In this document: piece by piece, positions 31,828-40,373 of the stretch
How the letters are laid out: each line of letters begins with the position of its first letter
Numbering within the stretch: the first letter of the stretch is position 1
Source: JBGMEA01 sp041447245
Lineage (GTDB): Bacteria > Bacillota > Clostridia > Eubacteriales > Anaerofustaceae
Direction of reading: 5' to 3'
NCBI GenBank assembly: GCA_041447245.1
Contig: JBGMEA010000006.1
Span: forward strand, 1-64,000
DNA: 64,000 nucleotides
Position numbers and translations under genes: made by a program
Notes under the pieces: generated by a model
Database searches by the model: none
Seen by the model: the letters and a program-made list of their open reading frames with translations, nothing else
What the model was told of the DNA's origin: nothing

Positions 31828-34800
31828 TTATCCGCACTCCACTTCGTGTACCACTTCCACAAACATGCGCGAAATTTCCGGATCAAATTGTGTGCCCGCA
31901 TTGCGCATGATTTCCTCCACCGCGGTGCCCACCGGAAGAGCTTTCCGATAGACCCGATCCTGTGTCATGGCATCGTAGGCATCGACCACGGAGATGATTC
32001 TGGAAAGCAGCGGAATTTCATTGCCGGACAAACCTCCCGGATAACCTTTTCCGTCCCATCGTTCATGGTGACGCAGAATATAGTTCGCAATCGGCTGAAG
32101 TTCCGGTGTTGCCATTGCAATGCGGTACCCCGCTTCGGGATGCTTCTTGATGGCTTCCCATTCCTGATCGCTGAGCTTCCCGGGCTTGTTGATGATGTTG
32201 TCATCGATGCTGATTTTTCCTATATCGTGCAGCATGGCCAGCAATTCCAATTCATTGCACTGGCTTTGCGTCAGGTGCATCTTTTTCGCCAGAGCCTGAG
32301 ACAGCTGCACCAATCGCTCCGCATGCAGCTCCGTTTCCTGGCTGCGTTCGAACAATGTTGTTTTCATTGAGGTGAGGATGGTGTTCTTCTGGCTTTTGTC
32401 TTCCAGCAGTTTGCGCTGCTGCATATGATTTTCCGCTTCCTGAATGACCGTATGCATCGATTCAAACGTGTAATTTTTTGTGCTGAGCCCGATGGAGAGT
32501 GTAATGCGCAGCATCGCATCCGCTAACGCGTCATTGTATTCTTCCACATTGCGATATATTTGTTCCATCAGTTCATTTGCTGTGAGGTTGTCTGTCTTTG
32601 GCATCAGCAGTGCGAATTCATCTCCGCCGATCCGTGCGAGAATGTCGTCTTTGCGTACGCATCCTGAAAGGATTTTGGCTGTGTCCCGTATTTGCTTGTC
32701 TCCTTGCCCGAAACCGAATTCTTCATTGACGTTTTTCAGTCCGTTGATGTCGGCCATCAGGTAGGAGAGGGGAAGGTTATAATTCTGATCCAGCATATTC
32801 AGACTGCGATCCATGTAGTTACGGTTGTAAAGATTTGTGGAAACATCATGGAAATTCAGATAGCGGATATCTTCTTCCTGTTTCCTTCGATCACTGATGT
32901 CAAAAAATGTGACGACGGCGCCGATGACTTTGTCATCGCAAAACTGCGGATAAGCATAATATTCAATCGGGACAAATCCGCGGTCTCCGAATACGCAAAT
33001 ATCTTTTTCAATGTGAATATAATCGCCGGAAAATACTTTGTTGATCGGATATTCTTCCGGAGCATACGGGGTTCCGTTTGCTTTGTACAGCCGGATATTG
33101 TCATAAATGTTTCTCCCCGACAGATCCTCCTGTTCCGAAAATCCCAGCATTCGCAGACACATGCTGTTGATGAAGGTAATGCACCGATTGTTATCGATTC
33201 CGAATATGGATTCCGCCGTCGAATTGAGCAGCAGTCTCATTGTTTCTTCGTTTCTGCGCAGAGATCGTTCCAGCCGTTTGATCTGGGAGAGTTCTCTGAT
33301 TGTGCCGATGACGCCGATTACGTTGTTGTTCCCGTCGCGGAACATGCGCGCAGAATATTCCGCACTCACCGCAATCCCTTTTGCGTTCTTGATTTCACAT
33401 TCTGCGGAAAACGAATCCGAGTTCCCGTACGGCGTGTAAACCTGCGAGATTGCTTTTGTCAGCTCCAGTTTGATCTGCAGAAAAGCGCCCTCCGACATAT
33501 GTTCCAACAAGGATTTTCCCAACAGAGTTTCGGGGTTCAGCCCGAACAGCCGTTCCACCGAAGGGCTGATATAGGTAATATTCATTCTCGTATCTACCAA
33601 CCAAATGACTTCGGTTACGTTTTCCGCGATCATCGCAAGCTGACCGGTATCCGTCTGATCATATCCTGATTCTTTTCGGTCGAAGTTGCGGAACATCAGA
33701 ATGATGTCCCCTGTGCTGACTTTAAACAGATTGGTTTCCAGAAAATGGCTTGTTTCGTTGGTGTGATATACCGTAGGAGGCAAATATGCGGATCGGTCAT
33801 TAAGCCACACACTCTTGAGTGCAGGCAGAATTGCTGTATCTTCGGCATAAGGCATCAGTTCACTGAGCCGTTTGCCAAGTAATTTGTTATATTTGGAAGG
33901 CGGAGCCTGTTTGCCGAACGCATTGAAATTGCGCAGAATATAGTCCGATGCGTGTGCTCCTTTCCCATCCACGGAAAAAACGGCGGCCCCTTTTTTCAGC
34001 TCCGAGAAAAATGTTTGCATCAGTCTGCTCGATTCCGATTCCGACAGATCATCCTGAGATTGTTCATCAAAAGAGATGTCGCCCAATGCGCGGATATAAA
34101 AAGTCGCGCCCACGATCTGCCCGCTCTCGGCAACCGCCGGATGAAAGCTGTACTCGCACAGCAGAGTCGGACTCCATGGTGCAGAGTGATACTCCGTATG
34201 AGAATTTCCGCGCATCGTATGCGCGATATCTTTCATCAATTCTTTTTTCAGTGTATTGTCCGTAATCATCGGAAGAAAATTTTCTCCGACGGATGCGTAC
34301 GCTTTGCCAGATTCCCTCATTGCTTGTATAAAAGCGGGATTGACATATAAATATTGATACGATGCATCCAGCGATACCACATACAGATCCGTAAAGCTGT
34401 CTGCACCGTAGCGTTGATCGGAAGCGGCGCTCTGTTCCGGATTCCCGACGTGAATCAAAATCAGGTTTTCTTCCAGTTTTGTGGCGCAAAAATGAACAGC
34501 GCTCTTCCCCAGCGATTCCGTCAGAATCGCTTCCGAAAAATTGTGTGCGGAAAAATTCTCTTGAAATCGCTGAAATTCTTCTTCATCTTCCTCACAAATC
34601 AGTTCAGAGAGCGCCCGTCCAAGCATCCGCTCGCCGTCCATCCCGAACAGTGATGCTGATGCGGAATTCGTATCAATCAGAATCCAATTACCGTCACATA
34701 ATACCATTCCTGCAGGAGAAGCGGCCAGAACGTTTCGAATCTGCTCCGCGTTTTCCGTCGTGACACTTCGATTTTTGCTGACAGTGAAGTAGGTGATCAG

Positions 34801-35130
34801 ACTGTCGTCTTCCGCGGCGCAGGCTTTTAGGCTGACGGACAGATTTTTTGTCGGCAGTGCTACTGCAATTTCTTCGGTTTTTGCCATTCGGATAATATCA
34901 GAGAAATATCCGATCCAATCAAAAGCATCCAAATACTCTTGACGGAGCAATGCAGACAGCTTTCGTCCCAGCGTATCTGCCTTTGATTTCTTTGTTTGGG
35001 TTTCAAATGCAGCGTTGACATCTGTCAGAATAAAATCGACAATATCGCCGTTGCTGTTTCGTACGGTCTGATGGCAGGCAAAGGCGAACGGAGCCTGTTC
35101 AATCAGGTCGCGATAGATATGACCATCCAC
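31828..35130 (-). CDS. Multi-PAS GGDEF and HD-GYP signalling protein
   Basis: A 1100-residue protein with no membrane helix. About six PAS-type modules cover residues 1-740; the clearest start near 132 (AASPAGMVLCDGNWILI), 500 (WLVDTRMNITYISPSVERLF) and 635 (STAESIFGIDNNRCITF). The GGDEF site is intact (ARIGGDEFALL, about 832) with an I-site RKDD before it. HD-GYP follows, with HDIGKIS (about 967) and HHERWDGKGYPGG. Start is GTG at 35130 behind AAGGAGG. It lies upstream of the peptide locus on the same strand, separated by a new promoter. Ligands of the PAS modules (flavin, heme, small molecules) cannot be read by eye. Confidence 0.87.
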   Translation of the reverse strand: MDGHIYRDLIEQAPFAFACHQTVRNSNGDIVDFILTDVNAAFETQTKKSKADTLGRKLSALLRQEYLDAFDWIGYFSDIIRMAKTEEIAVALPTKNLSVSLKACAAEDDSLITYFTVSKNRSVTTENAEQIRNVLAASPAGMVLCDGNWILIDTNSASASLFGMDGERMLGRALSELICEEDEEEFQRFQENFSAHNFSEAILTESLGKSAVHFCATKLEENLILIHVGNPEQSAASDQRYGADSFTDLYVVSLDASYQYLYVNPAFIQAMRESGKAYASVGENFLPMITDNTLKKELMKDIAHTMRGNSHTEYHSAPWSPTLLCEYSFHPAVAESGQIVGATFYIRALGDISFDEQSQDDLSESESSRLMQTFFSELKKGAAVFSVDGKGAHASDYILRNFNAFGKQAPPSKYNKLLGKRLSELMPYAEDTAILPALKSVWLNDRSAYLPPTVYHTNETSHFLETNLFKVSTGDIILMFRNFDRKESGYDQTDTGQLAMIAENVTEVIWLVDTRMNITYISPSVERLFGLNPETLLGKSLLEHMSEGAFLQIKLELTKAISQVYTPYGNSDSFSAECEIKNAKGIAVSAEYSARMFRDGNNNVIGVIGTIRELSQIKRLERSLRRNEETMRLLLNSTAESIFGIDNNRCITFINSMCLRMLGFSEQEDLSGRNIYDNIRLYKANGTPYAPEEYPINKVFSGDYIHIEKDICVFGDRGFVPIEYYAYPQFCDDKVIGAVVTFFDISDRRKQEEDIRYLNFHDVSTNLYNRNYMDRSLNMLDQNYNLPLSYLMADINGLKNVNEEFGFGQGDKQIRDTAKILSGCVRKDDILARIGGDEFALLMPKTDNLTANELMEQIYRNVEEYNDALADAMLRITLSIGLSTKNYTFESMHTVIQEAENHMQQRKLLEDKSQKNTILTSMKTTLFERSQETELHAERLVQLSQALAKKMHLTQSQCNELELLAMLHDIGKISIDDNIINKPGKLSDQEWEAIKKHPEAGYRIAMATPELQPIANYILRHHERWDGKGYPGGLSGNEIPLLSRIISVVDAYDAMTQDRVYRKALPVGTAVEEIMRNAGTQFDPEISRMFVEVVHEVECG

Positions 35131-35401
35131 GTCTAGCTGCCTCCTTTTCCCGTAAAATCCAATGACAGTAAGCGGTTATCGAATGGGGTCATCACACCCG
35201 ATAATCATCACTCATTGTCGCGGTCGCCTGTTTGAAACGAAATTGAAGCCGTATCAAAACAAATAGTCTACATCGTTTATATCGGCATCTATGTTCGAAA
35301 CTTTATTTGTTCGAAAAAAAATTCACGAAATTCATGAAAATTTATCTTCATTATATCAAGTATATAATATATGCAAATAAAATTTGCTGTTTCTATGCAA
35401 T
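35131..35401. other. Intergenic region upstream of the multi-PAS gene
   Basis: About 270 bp, AT-rich. A minus-strand TATAAT at 35355-35350 could be a -10 for the multi-PAS gene, with a leader of about 200 nt; no matching -35 is clear. Nothing else is recognised. Confidence 0.4.
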
Positions 35402-35428
35402 AAAAAACTGCGATATCCGCAGTTTTTT
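35402..35428. terminator. Bidirectional terminator
   Basis: CTGCG and CGCAG pair around ATATC, flanked by six A on the left and six T on the right, so it works for the minus-strand 122-residue gene's opposite side as well as for that gene. Confidence 0.75.
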
Positions 35429-35429
35429 A

Positions 35430-35798
35430 TTATTGGAATTCATTTACGGCAGCTCCTTTGCGCCGAAATGATAAAAGAATGTGCAGGAGTACGGTCAATA
35501 CAATGAACTGGATGAAGTGAAACGTGTCGAACCCCATGAATGCCGCATCCGTAATAATGCAGAGTCCCGGCAGCATGACTGCATTCAGTTGTATGGTACG
35601 ATTGGTGTCAGCTGCGTTTTTCAACAGCCGCCGCATTGCCGAAAAAGAGAGGCACGCAACCATCGGGACGGCATAAAACGCCGGATTATTGAGGAAAATA
35701 TTGAAAATCGGAAACGACACCGCTATCAAAAGTACATCCGTCCCCAAGCAGACAAGGATCTTTTTCTCATGTCTGAATCCCCCTAAAGAATAGTTCAT
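35430..35798 (-). CDS. Small membrane protein, function unknown
   Basis: A 122-residue protein with about three helices (approximately residues 15-35, 40-56 and 88-110). A cytosolic start (MNYSLGGFRHEKK) and a basic end (SFRRKGAAVNEF) give it a defined topology. I do not recognise a family. GGTGG lies just upstream of the ATG at 35798; an alternative ATG at 35804 differs by two residues. It is a single gene between two terminators. Confidence 0.5.
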   Translation of the reverse strand: MNYSLGGFRHEKKILVCLGTDVLLIAVSFPIFNIFLNNPAFYAVPMVACLSFSAMRRLLKNAADTNRTIQLNAVMLPGLCIITDAAFMGFDTFHFIQFIVLTVLLHILLSFRRKGAAVNEFQ

Positions 35799-35856
35799 TG
35801 CCACCGGTATAACTTATTTTTTTGAATCAAGATGTATTTTTGCGGATTCTTTATTT

Positions 35857-35890
35857 AAAAAACCGCATATCCTTAACATATGCGGTTTTT
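35857..35890. terminator. Terminator of the ilv-leu operon
   Basis: CCGCATAT (35863-35870) and ATATGCGG (35878-35885) pair with A- and T-runs on either side. It lies 15 bp past the leuB stop. Confidence 0.88.
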
Positions 35891-35904
35891 CGGTTCTTAT
35901 TCAC

Positions 35905-36981
35905 TTACAGATAGGAGATGATTTTGTCTCCCATTTCCACCGTGCCGAGGATTTCCTTATCGTTTGAAGTGCCGGAAATATCTCCCGTGCGATACCCTTC
36001 GTCCAGTGCTTTTCTCACTGCAGCTTCGATGGCATCCGCTTCTTCGGCAAGACCGAACGAGTAGCGCAGCATCATCGCAGCGGATAAGATTGTCGCGATG
36101 GGGTTTGCCTTGTTCTGCCCCGCGATGTCGGGAGCGGAACCGTGAATCGGTTCGTACATGCCGAGCGTTCCGTCTCCGAGGGATGCGGAGGGCAGCATGC
36201 CGATGGAGCCCGTGACCATGCTTGCTTCGTCCGATAAGATATCTCCGAAAATGTTGCTGGTCACAATGACGTCGAATTGACCCGGATTTCTGACGAGCTG
36301 CATGGCAGCGTTGTCCACCAGCATATCCGTGCAGGTCACATCGGAATAATCTTCCGCCATCTTATGGATGACTTCTCTCCACAGACGGGAAGATTCCAAG
36401 ACGTTTGCTTTGTCGATGCTCACGAGCTTTCCGCCGCGTTTTTGCGCGGACTCAAATCCGATGCGTCCGATGCGCTCGATTTCTTTCACGCTGTAGCATT
36501 CCGTGTCATACGCTTCTTCGCCGTTTTCTCCCTGGCGTCTGCCGCGTTCTCCGAAGTAGATGCCGCCCGTCAGTTCTCTGACGATGAGAATATCCAGTCC
36601 GTTTTTCACGATCTCCGTTTTCAGCGGGCACGCTTCCGCAAGCGCGCCGTAGAGCAAAGCGGGTCGCAGGTTAGCGTAAAGGCCGAGAGCCGCGCGGATG
36701 CCGAGCAGACCTTTTTCCGGTCTGAGGTGCCCCGGCAGCGTATCCCATTTCGGACCGCCCACCGCGCCGAGCAGCACAGAGTCGCTCTGTTTGCAGATGG
36801 TCACGGTTTCGTCCGGCAGCGGTACGCCTGTGGCGTCGATGGCGCATCCGCCCATCAGCACGTCCGTGAATTGGAACGTGTGAGCGAAGCGTTCGCCGAT
36901 TTTATCTAGTACTTTGACGGCTTCTCCGATGATTTCGGGACCGATGCCGTCTCCTTTGATGAGTGCGATTTTATAATTCAT
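35905..36981 (-). CDS. leuB: 3-isopropylmalate dehydrogenase
   Basis: A 358-residue NAD-dependent dehydrogenase, third step of leucine synthesis (3-isopropylmalate to 2-ketoisocaproate). It has GDGIGPEI at residues 10-17, the substrate segment RELTGGIYFGERG, and the NAD loop EPIHGSAPDIAGQNKANPI near 275-293. Last gene of the operon. With cimA present, it probably also serves the citramalate route, oxidising methylmalate to 2-ketobutyrate. Confidence 0.95.
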   Translation of the reverse strand: MNYKIALIKGDGIGPEIIGEAVKVLDKIGERFAHTFQFTDVLMGGCAIDATGVPLPDETVTICKQSDSVLLGAVGGPKWDTLPGHLRPEKGLLGIRAALGLYANLRPALLYGALAEACPLKTEIVKNGLDILIVRELTGGIYFGERGRRQGENGEEAYDTECYSVKEIERIGRIGFESAQKRGGKLVSIDKANVLESSRLWREVIHKMAEDYSDVTCTDMLVDNAAMQLVRNPGQFDVIVTSNIFGDILSDEASMVTGSIGMLPSASLGDGTLGMYEPIHGSAPDIAGQNKANPIATILSAAMMLRYSFGLAEEADAIEAAVRKALDEGYRTGDISGTSNDKEILGTVEMGDKIISYL

Positions 36982-36990
36982 ATCCGTTCC

Positions 36991-37482
36991 TTACAGTGCC
37001 TTTTTCTTGATTGCGCCGATGAGTCCGTCGTTGTCGATGATGTTCTGCACAAACGGCGGAAATGCGACTGCCTGATACGTTTCATTCTTTGTTTTGTTCA
37101 CGATCACACCGGAAGCGAAATCAACTTCGATTTCGTCGCCGTTTGCGATTTTCTGCGACGCTTCATCGCTTTCCAGAATCGGAAGCCCGATGTTGATTGC
37201 GTTGCGGTAGAAAATGCGCGCGAAGGTCGATGCGATGACGCAGGAAATGCCTGCCGCTTTGATCGCGATCGGAGCGTGTTCTCGGGAAGAGCCGCATCCG
37301 AAGTTTTTGCCCCCCACGATGATGTCTCCGGGTTTGACTTTGTTTATGAATTCCGCGTCGATGTCTTCCATGCAGTGCGCGGCAAGTTCTTTCGGGTCCG
37401 AGGTGTTCAGATAGCGGGCGGGAATGATCACGTCCGTATCCACGTTATCGCCGTAGCGGAATACCGTACCTGTTACTTTCAT
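36991..37482 (-). CDS. leuD: 3-isopropylmalate dehydratase small subunit
   Basis: A 163-residue subunit of the prokaryotic short type. GKNFGCGSSREHAP (about residues 57-70) is the swivelling-domain signature, and YLNTSDPKELA near residue 24 is also conserved. It forms a heterodimer with leuC, 12 bp upstream. The start follows AAGGAGAAAAC. Confidence 0.95.
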   Translation of the reverse strand: MKVTGTVFRYGDNVDTDVIIPARYLNTSDPKELAAHCMEDIDAEFINKVKPGDIIVGGKNFGCGSSREHAPIAIKAAGISCVIASTFARIFYRNAINIGLPILESDEASQKIANGDEIEVDFASGVIVNKTKNETYQAVAFPPFVQNIIDNDGLIGAIKKKAL

Positions 37483-37494
37483 CTTGTTTTCTCC

Positions 37495-38754
37495 TTACAG
37501 TTCCTCAGGACTTGCGATCCTGCCGAGTATTGCGGAAGCAGCCGCCACCGCCGGGTTTGCCAGATAGACTTCGGATTCGGGATGTCCCATGCGCCCGACG
37601 AAGTTGCGATTGGTGGTAGCCAGTGCGCGTTCGCCTTTTGCCAGAATCCCCATATGTCCGCCGAGACACGGTCCGCATGTCGGTGTGGACACCGCACATC
37701 CCGCATCCATAAAGATTTTCAATAAACCTTCTTCCATCGCGTCCGCATAGATTTTCTGAGTTGCGGGAATGACGATGCATCGGACAAACGGATGCACTTT
37801 TCTGCCTTTGAACACACCCGCAGCGATGCGCATGTCTTCCAGACGTCCGTTGGTGCAGGAACCGATGACCACCTGGTCAAGCTCCACCGTGCCGACCTGA
37901 TCGATGGTCTTTGTATTTTCGGGCAGGTGAGGGAAGGCAACGGTCGGCTGAATCTGTGCCAGATCGATCGTATAGGTTTCGTCGTATTCCGCATCCGCGT
38001 CCGCTTCGAATACCTTGAACGGACGGTCTGTTTTATCTTTGACATAGGCGATTGTTTTTTCGTCCACCGGGAAGATGCCGTTTTTTGCGCCCGCTTCGAT
38101 GGCCATGTTCGCCATGCAGAGGCGGTCATCCATCGAAAGGTTCGCAATACCGTCACCGACGAATTCCATCGATTTGTACAAGGCGCCGTCCACGCCGATC
38201 ATGCCGATGATGTGCAGAATCACGTCTTTGCCGGATACCCATTTCTGTGGTTTTCCCGTCAGGACAAACTTGATCGCCGAAGGCACTTTGAACCACGATA
38301 TGCCGCGCGCCATGCCGCCCGCCATATCGGTCGAGCCGACGCCTGTCGAAAAGGCGCCGAGCGCTCCGTACGTGCAGGTGTGGGAATCCGCTCCGATGAC
38401 GAGATCTCCCGGCACCACGAGTCCTTTTTCTGGAAGCAGTGCGTGTTCCACGCCCATGTCTCCCACATCGTAGAAGTTCACGATCTTGTGCTTTCTCGCG
38501 AAATCGCGGATGAATTTGCATTGTTCCGCCGCTTTGATGTCTTTGTTCGGGGTGAAGTGATCCATCACGAGCGCGATTTTTGTATTGTCAAAGACGGTTT
38601 CATAACCGGTCTTTTCGAATTCCATGATCGCGACGGGGGAGGTAACGTCGTTGCCGAGCACCAGATCCAGTTTTGCCTGAATCAGCTGCCCTGCGGTGAC
38701 TTCACTCAAACCGGCGTGATCCGCCAGTATTTTCTGAGTCATTGTCATTGCCAT
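37495..38754 (-). CDS. leuC: 3-isopropylmalate dehydratase large subunit
   Basis: A 419-residue aconitase-like [4Fe-4S] enzyme of the HacA/LeuC short class. Cluster Cys ligands lie in GSCTNGR (about 298) and CGPCLGG (about 358-364). GADSHTCTYGALGAFSTGVG is the substrate loop. The start ATG 38754 follows AAGGAG; the frame is open further upstream but that part overlaps the end of cimA and lacks an SD. It isomerises 2-isopropylmalate and, with cimA, citramalate. Confidence 0.94.
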   Translation of the reverse strand: MAMTMTQKILADHAGLSEVTAGQLIQAKLDLVLGNDVTSPVAIMEFEKTGYETVFDNTKIALVMDHFTPNKDIKAAEQCKFIRDFARKHKIVNFYDVGDMGVEHALLPEKGLVVPGDLVIGADSHTCTYGALGAFSTGVGSTDMAGGMARGISWFKVPSAIKFVLTGKPQKWVSGKDVILHIIGMIGVDGALYKSMEFVGDGIANLSMDDRLCMANMAIEAGAKNGIFPVDEKTIAYVKDKTDRPFKVFEADADAEYDETYTIDLAQIQPTVAFPHLPENTKTIDQVGTVELDQVVIGSCTNGRLEDMRIAAGVFKGRKVHPFVRCIVIPATQKIYADAMEEGLLKIFMDAGCAVSTPTCGPCLGGHMGILAKGERALATTNRNFVGRMGHPESEVYLANPAVAAASAILGRIASPEEL

Positions 38755-38792
38755 AATGCCGGGCTCCTTACTATCGATTATATTTTTATCAT

Positions 38793-40358
38793 TTATTTTT
38801 TTGTCAGTTTGTATTCGATGGAATCCACCAGGGCATTCCACGATGCTTCGATGATGTCTCCCGATACCCCAACCGTCGTCCAGACATCCGTGCCGTCGGA
38901 TGTTTCGATCAGCACGCGGACTTTTGCCGCGGTCGCGTCCTGTGTTTCCAATACACGGACTTTGTAGTCGGTCAGATGCACATCGCGCAGACAGGGATAA
39001 AATACCACAAGTGCTTTTCGGAGAGCCTTGTCAAGCGCGTTGACCGGGCCGTTTCCCTGTTCCGCAGTGATTTCGTCTTTGCCGTCCACATTGACTTTGA
39101 TCACGGCCGTCGCGCATTCGCTGGCTGATTTTGCGGGAGATTCTCCGAGTATCTTATAGTGATCCAGTTTGAAAAACGGTTGGTACAATCCCAGTTCTTT
39201 GCGTACCACAAGTTCAAAGCTTGCGCTTGCCGCCTCAAACTGATACCCGTCGTGTTCCAATTCTTTCAATGTTTGGATAATGACTTTCGTCTGAGGGGAA
39301 TCTTTCTTCAGCGACGGGTCGATTTTCTGAATCAGCTTCAACAGCGTCGTCCTTCCGCTGACTTCCGACATCAGAAAACGGCGTTCGTTGCCGACACTCT
39401 GCGGATCGACGTGCTCGAACGATTTGGATATCTTGTTCACGCCGTCAATATGCATGCCGCCCTTGTGCGCGAACGCGCTTTTTCCCACATACGGTTCGCC
39501 CGAGGCGAGCGTTACGTTCGCGATTTCCGCGATCTGTCGTGCTGTCGGAGTCAGATTGCTCATCAGGGAAGAGGGCACACATTCATAACCGTATTTCAAC
39601 TGCAGATTTGCAATAATCGTGCTCAGGTTTGCATTTCCGCAGCGTTCTCCGAATCCGATGAAGGTGCCCTGCACCTGTGCTGCACCCGCTTTGACGCCGA
39701 AGATCGAATTCGCCACCGCCATTCCCGTGTCATTGTGACAGTGAATGCCGATGCGCACCGCAAACATTTCGTGCACCTGCCTTGTGATGTCATACACAAA
39801 GTTCGGATCGGCTCCGCCGTTTGTATCGCACAGACACAGACAGTCCGCACCGCCGTCCGCGGCGGCTTTGAGCGTTTTGATCGCATAATCCGCATTCGCG
39901 CGGTATCCGTCAAAAAAATGTTCCGCGTCGTAAATGACTTCCTTGCCGCGTTCTTTAAAGAATCGTACGGTCTCTTCAATCATCCTGAGGTTTTCGTCAA
40001 GCGTTGTGTTCAGAATGTGTGTGACATGCAGATCCCAGGACTTGCCGAAAAGCGTAATCACAGGGGTGTCCGCACTCAGCAACGATCGGACATTCTCGTC
40101 ATCTTCCACGCGGATATCCCGTCTCCTGGTGCTGCCGAATGCACACAGTTTGGCGTGCTTGAGCCTGACGGATTTCACCCGTTCGAAAAATTCGAGATCT
40201 TTCGGATTCGACCCGGGATTTCCCGCTTCGATGTAGGCAATGCCGAATGCATCGAGAGCGCGCACGATGTTCAGTTTGTCCTCCACCGAAAAGGCGATTC
40301 CTTCGCCCTGCGCTCCGTCGCGCAGCGTCGAGTCAAATATTTCTGTCCTGTTTTCCAT
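38793..40358 (-). CDS. cimA: (R)-citramalate synthase
   Basis: A 521-residue enzyme condensing pyruvate and acetyl-CoA to citramalate, the threonine-independent entry to isoleucine. STLRDGAQGEGIAFSVEDK (residues 10-28) and FIEAGNPGSNPKD-type residues near 42 are the marks that set CimA apart from LeuA. The metal-binding HCHNDTGMAVANS is near 206. A LeuA-dimer regulatory domain covers the last 130 residues. It follows leuA by 15 bp. No ilvA (threonine deaminase) is in the window. Confidence 0.9.
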   Translation of the reverse strand: MENRTEIFDSTLRDGAQGEGIAFSVEDKLNIVRALDAFGIAYIEAGNPGSNPKDLEFFERVKSVRLKHAKLCAFGSTRRRDIRVEDDENVRSLLSADTPVITLFGKSWDLHVTHILNTTLDENLRMIEETVRFFKERGKEVIYDAEHFFDGYRANADYAIKTLKAAADGGADCLCLCDTNGGADPNFVYDITRQVHEMFAVRIGIHCHNDTGMAVANSIFGVKAGAAQVQGTFIGFGERCGNANLSTIIANLQLKYGYECVPSSLMSNLTPTARQIAEIANVTLASGEPYVGKSAFAHKGGMHIDGVNKISKSFEHVDPQSVGNERRFLMSEVSGRTTLLKLIQKIDPSLKKDSPQTKVIIQTLKELEHDGYQFEAASASFELVVRKELGLYQPFFKLDHYKILGESPAKSASECATAVIKVNVDGKDEITAEQGNGPVNALDKALRKALVVFYPCLRDVHLTDYKVRVLETQDATAAKVRVLIETSDGTDVWTTVGVSGDIIEASWNALVDSIEYKLTKK

Positions 40359-40373
40359 ACCGTACTCCTTTCT

